From: Vicinamibacteria bacterium
GTDB lineage: Bacteria > Acidobacteriota > Vicinamibacteria > Fen-336 > JAGNNV01
NCBI GenBank assembly: GCA_016650185.1
Contig: JAENWE010000201.1
Location: 1-12,450, forward strand
Reading direction: 5' to 3'
Length of the DNA: 12,450 bases
The translations under genes were made by a program, and so were the position numbers. Positions 7,549-12,450 of the stretch are shown here, piece by piece (position 1 is the first letter of the stretch; every line of letters starts with the position of its first letter). The notes below the pieces were generated by a model. That model ran no database searches and was not told where the DNA came from. It saw only the letters and a program-made list of their open reading frames with translations.

Positions 7549-9255
7549 TCACTTCCTCTTGGCCAGCGCAGCCTCGCGAATGGAGCGGAACTCGTTGCCG
7601 GTTTCCCACTGGGGATACTTCTCCGCCTGAGCGACTCGATAGCCGATGGCCAGAAACAGCTTGGCGTCGTCAACCGCGCCGCTTAGATCCCAGTCGGCCT
7701 TTATCTGATCGGACGGCTTGTGGTAGTCATTGTTCGTGTACTCGTCGCGCTTCTTCTGGGAGTAGTCGGCGGGCTTGCCGATGTAATCGACGCCGCCCCC
7801 GGGGTCGAAGGCGGGCACGCCCTTCTTGGCGAAGTTGAAATGGTCGGAGCGGTAGTAGAAACCCTTCTCTGGCTCGGCATCCGGCTTCAGGGTGCGATTC
7901 TGTTCCTTCGCGGCAGCGGCCGCGTAGTCGTCCAGGTCTGATGCGCCCAGCCCCACCACCACCAGATCACTGGTCTTGCCCCACTGGTTGATGCCGTCGA
8001 TGTTCACCACGCCCAAGGTCTTGTCGAGCGGGTACAACGGATAGGCCGCGTAGTACTCCGAGCCCAGCAGACCCTGTTCTTCCGCGGTGACGGAGAGGAA
8101 CAGGATGCTCCGCTTGGGCGCCGGCTGGATGGCCTTCATCTTGCGCGCGATTTCCAGCATCATGGCGGTCCCACTCGCGTTGTCGAGCGCGCCGTTACAG
8201 ATGTCGTCGCCGTCGAGAACAGCGCAGTGGCCGAAGTGATCCCAGTGCGCGGTGTAGATGACGTACTCGTTCGTGAGCGACGGGTCGGCTCCCGGGAGCT
8301 TGCCGATCACATTCTGCGAATCGACGGTGCGCATGGCCTGCTTCAGGCCGAGTGACGCGGTCATGCCGAGAGGTACCGGCTGGAACGCCTTAGTGGCGGC
8401 CAGGGCCTTGAGCTTCTGGTAATCCTGTCCCGCCATCTTCAGCAGTTCCGTGGCCGCTTCCATGGTCAGCCACCCCTCGACCTTCGACCGGCCCAGGTTC
8501 TTATCGGGTGCTGCGAGGTTGAAACGCTCGGCGGCATTGCCCTGAACGACGGCCCAAGGGTACCCGGCGGAGTACGCCTCGTGGACGATCAGCACCGCGG
8601 CGGCTCCCAGTTCCGCGGCCTTTTCGTACTTGTAGGTCCAGCGGCCGTAGTAGGTCATGGCCTTGCCGCCGAACGTCTTCGCATCGAGTTCCCGGGCGTT
8701 TTGTGGATCGGGCACCGGCGGGTCGTTCACCAGGACAATGAGGGTCTTGCCCTTGACGTCGAGACCCTTGAAGTCGTCCCAGTTGTACTCGGGCGCCTGG
8801 ACGCCGTAACCCGCGAAAACAAGTTCGGAGTTCTCGAGCTTGACCTCGCCAACGACGTGCTTGCTGAAAGCGACGAAATCGGTGATGGGCTTGAACGACT
8901 TCTTGACTCCGTCCTTTTGGATCTCCAGCGACGTCGGCGCAGGTGTGAGTCCCACGAGGGGAACCTTCTGCACCCAGGTCCCATCAGGGTTGCCCGGTTC
9001 GAGGCCGGCCTTGGCGAATTGATCGGACAGGTACTGGACGGTGAGGGTTTCGCCCTTCGAACCGGGTGCTCGGCCTTCGAACTCGTCCGACGCGAGTCTG
9101 CCGATGTCGGCGAGGATCGCCTCGGCGCTGACATTCGGAAGATCAGCCATGGGCAGAGGAGCGGCTGCGGGCTTCGGGGCAGCAGGTTCGGAGGCGCACG
9201 CAACCGCAAAGGCCAGGGGGAGCAGGGAAAGAGGGAGACCAAAGGAGATTCGCAT
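7549..9255 (-). CDS. M28 family zinc metallopeptidase, lipoprotein, with PA domain
   Basis: A 568-residue exported aminopeptidase-like enzyme. The N-terminus MRISFGLPLSLLPLAFAVAC is a lipoprotein signal with Cys20 as the likely acylation site, followed by an Ala/Pro-rich linker. A PA (protease-associated) insertion covers about 135-300 (SELVFAGYGVQAPEYNWDDFKG, AAAVLIVHEA). The catalytic M28 domain is about 312-545, with all expected residues visible: H337 (TAHWDH), D358 (NGALDNASG), the E392/E393 pair (TAEEQG), D420 (VNIDG) and H512 (YHKPSD). It should release N-terminal amino acids from peptides outside the cytoplasmic membrane. The ATG at 9255 is the start that gives the full signal peptide; the purines before it are very close (TTGAGGGGATG). 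It is divergent from the SpmAB-like gene across 130 bp and is followed at once by the S9 remnant. Confidence 0.95.
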   Translation of the reverse strand: MRISFGLPLSLLPLAFAVACASEPAAPKPAAAPLPMADLPNVSAEAILADIGRLASDEFEGRAPGSKGETLTVQYLSDQFAKAGLEPGNPDGTWVQKVPLVGLTPAPTSLEIQKDGVKKSFKPITDFVAFSKHVVGEVKLENSELVFAGYGVQAPEYNWDDFKGLDVKGKTLIVLVNDPPVPDPQNARELDAKTFGGKAMTYYGRWTYKYEKAAELGAAAVLIVHEAYSAGYPWAVVQGNAAERFNLAAPDKNLGRSKVEGWLTMEAATELLKMAGQDYQKLKALAATKAFQPVPLGMTASLGLKQAMRTVDSQNVIGKLPGADPSLTNEYVIYTAHWDHFGHCAVLDGDDICNGALDNASGTAMMLEIARKMKAIQPAPKRSILFLSVTAEEQGLLGSEYYAAYPLYPLDKTLGVVNIDGINQWGKTSDLVVVGLGASDLDDYAAAAAKEQNRTLKPDAEPEKGFYYRSDHFNFAKKGVPAFDPGGGVDYIGKPADYSQKKRDEYTNNDYHKPSDQIKADWDLSGAVDDAKLFLAIGYRVAQAEKYPQWETGNEFRSIREAALAKRK

Positions 9256-9385
9256 CCCCTCAATCTACAGCACCGCCGTTCGTCGCGGCCGGCCCGACGC
9301 TCATCCGCGTTCGCCGATCTTCGCGATGTGTTCACCAGCGAGGCGTGGTCAAACTCGGACTTGCTCCGCCTAAGATAAGCGGACG

Positions 9386-10615
9386 ATGCTCAACTGGATC
9401 TGGTCGGGCTTCTTCTGCGTGGCGTTCCTGGCGGGGCTCTTCCGGTGGCTGGTGCTCGGAGAGCCAGGCGTGTGGGCGTTGATGGTCGCCTCCAGCTTCG
9501 ACATGGCGAAAACCGGCTTCGAGATCTCGCTCGGACTCACGGGCGTCATGTGCCTTTGGCTGGGCATCATGCGGATCGGCGAGAAGGGTGGAGCGGTGGC
9601 ACTGGTGGCGCGAGCCTTCGACCCGCTTCTGCGCCGGCTTTTTCCCGGGGTGCCGGCCGCCCACCCGGCCGGCGCGTCGATCGTGATGAACCTGTCCGCG
9701 AACATGTTAGGCCTCGACAATGCCGCCACCCCACTCGGGCTGAAGGCGATGAAGGAACTGCAAGAGCTCAACCCACAGCCCGACACGGCGAGCGACGACC
9801 AGATCATGTTTCTCGTGATCAACGCTTCGGCGGTCACCATCATTCCGACCGCGATCATGACCTACCGGGCGCAGCTAGGCGCGGCGGATCCGACCGACGT
9901 GTTTCTGCCCCTGCTGATCGCGACCTTCTGCAGCACTCTTGTGGGCATCCTGGTGACCGCGCGGGTGCAGGGGCTGCGGCTCCTCAACCCGGTGACCCTT
10001 GCCTACCTCGGGAGCGCGACGATTGCGATCGGCCTGCTGGCTGCGTACTTCGGCCGCCTCGACAAGGAGACCCTCGAGCGGCAGACCTCGCTCCTCGCGA
10101 ACCTGATCATCTTCTCGCTGATCGTGGGTTTCGTCCTGCTCGCCGCGCTACGACGTGTGCCCGTCTACGAGACCTTCGTCGACGGCGCCAAGGAAGGCTT
10201 CACGGTCGCGGTCGGCATCATTCCGCACCTCGTCGCCATGCTGGTCGCGGTGGGCGTGCTTCGGGCGAGCGGGGTACTCGATCAGGCGCTCGATGCGGTG
10301 CGCTTTGTCGTGGCCGGCGTGGGACTGGATGGGCGCTGGGTCGACGCGCTTCCGGTGGCGCTGGTGCGGCCGCTTTCCGGCAGCGGCGGGCGCGGCCTCG
10401 TGATCGAGACCATGAAGACGCTCGGTCCCGACTCCTTCGCGGGCCGGCTCGCCTGCGTGATCCAGGGCAGCACCGAGACGACGTTCTACGTGCTCGCGGT
10501 CTACTTCGGCTCGGTGGGCATTAAGAAGACCCGTCACGCCATCGCCTGCGGTCTCACCGCCGAGTTCGCAGGCTTCCTGGCCGCCGTGGGGGTCAGCTAC
10601 TTGTTCTTCGGATAG
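9386..10615 (+). CDS. Fused SpmA-SpmB-type nucleoside-recognition (Gate) membrane protein
   Basis: A 409-residue multi-spanning protein made of two Gate/nucleoside-recognition units. The N-terminal SpmA-like half carries SIVMNLSANMLGLDNAATPLG (98-118) and NASAVTIIPTAIMTYR (146-161). The C-terminal SpmB-like half carries ALVRPLSGSGGRGLVIETM (325-343) and IQGSTETTFYVLAVYFGSVG (359-378). In Bacillus, spmA and spmB are separate genes needed for spore core dehydration. Fused forms occur in many Gram-negative non-sporulators, where the role is unknown and transport is presumed. Length is as expected for a fusion of two units of about 200 residues. The start at 9386 has only a weak ribosome site; TAAGAT about ten bases upstream looks like a -10 box, so a very short leader is possible. 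Confidence 0.92.
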   Translation: MLNWIWSGFFCVAFLAGLFRWLVLGEPGVWALMVASSFDMAKTGFEISLGLTGVMCLWLGIMRIGEKGGAVALVARAFDPLLRRLFPGVPAAHPAGASIVMNLSANMLGLDNAATPLGLKAMKELQELNPQPDTASDDQIMFLVINASAVTIIPTAIMTYRAQLGAADPTDVFLPLLIATFCSTLVGILVTARVQGLRLLNPVTLAYLGSATIAIGLLAAYFGRLDKETLERQTSLLANLIIFSLIVGFVLLAALRRVPVYETFVDGAKEGFTVAVGIIPHLVAMLVAVGVLRASGVLDQALDAVRFVVAGVGLDGRWVDALPVALVRPLSGSGGRGLVIETMKTLGPDSFAGRLACVIQGSTETTFYVLAVYFGSVGIKKTRHAIACGLTAEFAGFLAAVGVSYLFFG

Positions 10616-10629
10616 GTGTGTTTCTCGCA

Positions 10630-10646
10630 CCCGGATGTAGTCCGGG
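10630..10646 (+). terminator. Stem-loop after the SpmAB-like gene, weak terminator candidate
   Basis: CCCGGA and TCCGGG form a perfect 6-bp stem around a five-base loop, 14 bases after the stop codon. The following bases are CCCCTCTG, not a T-run, so intrinsic termination is uncertain. Confidence 0.35.
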
Positions 10647-10677
10647 CCCCTCTGCCAAGGAACGCGCCCCAGAATGG

Positions 10678-10872
10678 CCCATTTCAGACCTTTTCCGTCA
10701 CCGCGAGTCGATTCACGGACTACGCTGGTGACTTTGGGGAGAAACCCACCACCGTCATCGCGAAGGACCCGTTCCTCCATGGACTGAAGCGATCTCGGCG
10801 GGGCCGCGAGATTGCTTCACTCCCCGAAGATACGACGGGTCGTTCGCAATGACGGAAAGGGGCTGAAATGGG
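10678..10872. repeat. Large inverted repeat enclosing nested palindromes, MITE/REP-like
   Basis: Arms at 10678-10705 and 10845-10872 (beginning CCCATTTCAG and ending CTGAAATGGG) match at 24 of 28 positions when one is inverted. They enclose a second inverted repeat (10752-10772 with 10835-10855) and a third (10786-10797 with 10807-10818). No open frame in the region resembles a protein. It fills most of the 422-bp gap 10616-11037 and has the look of a non-autonomous dispersed element. Confidence 0.65.
10752..10855. repeat. Nested palindromic unit, copy 1
   Basis: The outer arms CCGTCATCGCGAAGGACCC (10752-10770, continuing GT) and GGGTCGTTCGCAATGACGG (10837-10855) match at 19 of 21 positions over the full arms. 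The inner arms GAAGCGATCTCG and CGAGATTGCTTC match at 11 of 12 around a nine-base loop. GAGATTGCTTC with CGCAATGACGG recalls palindromes dispersed through many bacterial genomes. As RNA it would fold into a long two-part hairpin upstream of gdhA. Confidence 0.7.
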
Positions 10873-10885
10873 GCGTATTCGACCG

Positions 10886-10957
10886 CCGTCCTCAGCAGCA
10901 GGACCCCGTCGGACTGCAGGGGACGAAGCAGTCTCGGCGGGGCGGCGAGATCGCTTC
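10886..10957. repeat. Partial second copy of the palindromic unit
   Basis: This stretch follows the same order as 10752-10818: CCGTC, a GGACCC-like block, then GAAGC-GTCTCGGCGGGGC and CGAGATCGCTTC. Its inner arms (10925-10936 and 10946-10957) match at 10 of 12. The right outer arm is missing. It ends 80 bases before the gdhA start, so readthrough RNA could fold here. The rest of the gap up to 11037 shows no further gene. Confidence 0.6.
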
Positions 10958-11037
10958 AGGGCAGTGTGAGGCCAATGAACCGTAGAAATGCCGCGCCGAA
11001 GAGGAGTACATTCCGCGATTGGAGGCTTTGAACGCTT

Positions 11038-12399
11038 ATGTCGACCTACGTGACCGATCTCATGACCGCGGTCAAGGGCAAGAACCCCGCGGAGGCTGAG
11101 TTTCATCAGGCCGTGGAGGAAGTGGCCGAGTCGTTGGCACTGGTGCTCGACCGCCATCCGGAGTACCGAAACGCTCGAATCCTCGAGCGCATCATCGAGC
11201 CCGAGCGCGTCATAATGTTCCGCGTGCCGTGGCTCGATGACCGCGGGGGCGTGCAGATCAACCGCGGCTTTCGCATCGAGATGAACAGCGCTATCGGACC
11301 TTACAAAGGCGGCCTGCGTTTCCACCCGTCCGTCAATCTCGGCATCCTCAAGTTCCTCGCTTTCGAGCAGGTCTTCAAGAACGCCCTCACCACACTGCCG
11401 ATGGGCGGGGGTAAGGGCGGCAGTGATTTCGACCCCAAGGGCAAGAGCGACAACGAGGTCATGTGCTTCTGCCAGAGCTTCATGAGCGAACTGCAGCGAC
11501 ACATCGGGCCCAACACCGACGTGCCCGCCGGCGACATCGGGGTGGGCGGGCGCGAGATCGGCTTCCTGTTCGGGCAGTACAAGCGGCTGCGCAACGAGTT
11601 CACGGGCGTGCTCACGGGCAAGGGTCTCAACTGGGGAGGCTCGCTGATCCGGCCCGAAGCGACCGGCTACGGCTGCGTCTACTTCGCCGCGGAGATGCTC
11701 AAGACCCGGGGGCAAAGCCTCGAGGGCAAGAGCTGCCTGGTCTCGGGCAGCGGAAACGTGGCCCAGTACACCATCGAGAAGCTGCTCGAGCTGGGCGCCA
11801 AGCCCGTAACCCTCTCGGACTCGGACGGATTTTTAGTGGACGAGGCCGGCATCGACAAGCAGAAGCTGACCTTTGTGATGGACCTCAAGAACCATCGGCG
11901 CGGCCGAATCAAGGAGTACGTCGACAAGTTCAAGGGCGCGAGTTTCACGCCCAAGGACGCCAAGCTCGACCACGACCCGCTCTGGTCGGTGAAGGCGGAT
12001 TGCGCCTTCCCGAGCGCCACCCAGAACGAGATCAACGCCAAGGACGCCGACAACCTGCTGCGCAACGGCGTCTACGTCGTTGCCGAGGGCGCCAACATGC
12101 CGACGACGCCTGACGGGGCCACCCGCTTCCTCGATGCGGGCATTCTGTATGGTCCGGGCAAGGCGGCGAACGCAGGCGGCGTCGCGACCTCGGGCCTCGA
12201 GATGGCCCAGAACAGCATGCGCTTCTCATGGACGCGCGAGGAGGTCGACAACCGGCTGCACATCATCATGCAGAGCATCCACAGCGCCTGCGTCGAGACC
12301 GCTCTTCGCTTCGGCACGCCGGGCCACTACGTGAACGGCGCCAACATCGCCGGCTTCCTCAAGGTCGCCGACGCGATGCTGGACCAGGGCGTCGTGTAG
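11038..12399 (+). CDS. gdhA: NADP-type glutamate dehydrogenase, hexameric class
   Basis: Cytoplasmic enzyme that makes glutamate from 2-oxoglutarate and ammonium with NADPH (reversible), a link between carbon and nitrogen metabolism. The product is 453 residues, the normal size for the small hexameric class (E. coli GdhA 447). The substrate domain has GPYKGGLRFHPSVN (87-100), LPMGGGKGGSDFDPKGKS (120-137) with the catalytic lysine around K126, and PAGDIGVGGREIG with D166 as the expected proton donor. The coenzyme domain has a Rossmann motif, SGSGNVAQY (236-244), and the C-terminal part has AEGANMPTT and GPGKAANAGGVATSGLEMAQN. Overall it fits the NADP-preferring bacterial GdhA type. The GGAGG at 11021-11025 is 12 bases from the ATG, a rather long spacing. 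Repeats upstream could affect its expression. Confidence 0.97.
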   Translation: MSTYVTDLMTAVKGKNPAEAEFHQAVEEVAESLALVLDRHPEYRNARILERIIEPERVIMFRVPWLDDRGGVQINRGFRIEMNSAIGPYKGGLRFHPSVNLGILKFLAFEQVFKNALTTLPMGGGKGGSDFDPKGKSDNEVMCFCQSFMSELQRHIGPNTDVPAGDIGVGGREIGFLFGQYKRLRNEFTGVLTGKGLNWGGSLIRPEATGYGCVYFAAEMLKTRGQSLEGKSCLVSGSGNVAQYTIEKLLELGAKPVTLSDSDGFLVDEAGIDKQKLTFVMDLKNHRRGRIKEYVDKFKGASFTPKDAKLDHDPLWSVKADCAFPSATQNEINAKDADNLLRNGVYVVAEGANMPTTPDGATRFLDAGILYGPGKAANAGGVATSGLEMAQNSMRFSWTREEVDNRLHIIMQSIHSACVETALRFGTPGHYVNGANIAGFLKVADAMLDQGVV

Positions 12400-12450
12400 C
12401 GCTGAACGCCTTCAAAAAGATCGGAGGTCACGAGCCGGGCTGGCAGCCAG

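Noticed and set aside
7443..7673. A 76-codon minus-strand frame as a complete small gene
   Set aside because: Its first half is an out-of-frame reading of the M28 gene; only the S9-like tail is meaningful.
9445..10524. Plus-strand open frame of 359 codons within the SpmAB-like gene
   Set aside because: Alternative-frame product dominated by Arg, Ala and Gly; the main frame has full family motifs.
10678..10957. CRISPR array
   Set aside because: The repeats are inverted and nested, with only two loosely related direct copies and no regular spacers.
10720..11715. Minus-strand open frame of 331 codons opposite the repeat region and gdhA
   Set aside because: Half of it is antisense to gdhA and the rest lies over palindromes; no protein family features.

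Overview
The window is GC-rich and gene-dense, and reads as a bacterial chromosome segment. Acidobacteriota (perhaps the Thermoanaerobaculia/Holophagae side) is my best guess. It rests on the flavour of a relict Ser/Thr kinase, an nSTAND1 ATPase fused to membrane, PDZ and Sel1 parts, secreted M28/S9 peptidases and MacB-type permease pairs. No rRNA or other taxonomic marker is present, so this placement is inference.

Layout: (1) 2-2125 (+) is the 3' part of a large nSTAND1 ATPase with a membrane segment resembling GspF/PilC, then PDZ and cysteine-paired Sel1 repeats. (2) 2217-2766 (+) is a decayed Ser/Thr protein kinase with two compensating frameshifts and a large deletion. (3) 2792-6489 (-) is a tight three-gene operon: a HlyD/MacA-type adaptor and two MacB/FtsX-type permeases, with no ATPase gene in the window. 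(4) 6735-7313 (-) is an AhpD-like (carboxymuconolactone decarboxylase family) redox protein whose second active-site cysteine codon is an in-frame TGA. A SECIS-like hairpin lies at the expected distance, so I read it as a selenoprotein with a CHYU motif; plain ORF calling splits it into two genes. (5) 7443-7548 (-) is the C-terminal scrap of an S9 prolyl-oligopeptidase, just downstream of an intact M28 lipoprotein peptidase (7549-9255, -). (6) 9386-10615 (+) is a fused SpmA-SpmB-type membrane protein. (7) 10616-11037 has no gene but holds a nested palindromic repeat with a second partial copy. (8) 11038-12399 (+) is a complete NADP-type glutamate dehydrogenase.

Functionally, the adaptor and permeases would form a MacAB-like efflux or export system once supplied with an ATPase. 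The selenoprotein is probably a thiol/selenol peroxidase or disulfide reductase. The M28 enzyme, and formerly the S9 enzyme, point to peptide scavenging, which fits loosely with glutamate metabolism by GdhA. The strongest candidate for something special is the CHYU selenoprotein. The STAND-GspF-PDZ-Sel1 fusion and the nested palindromes come next.
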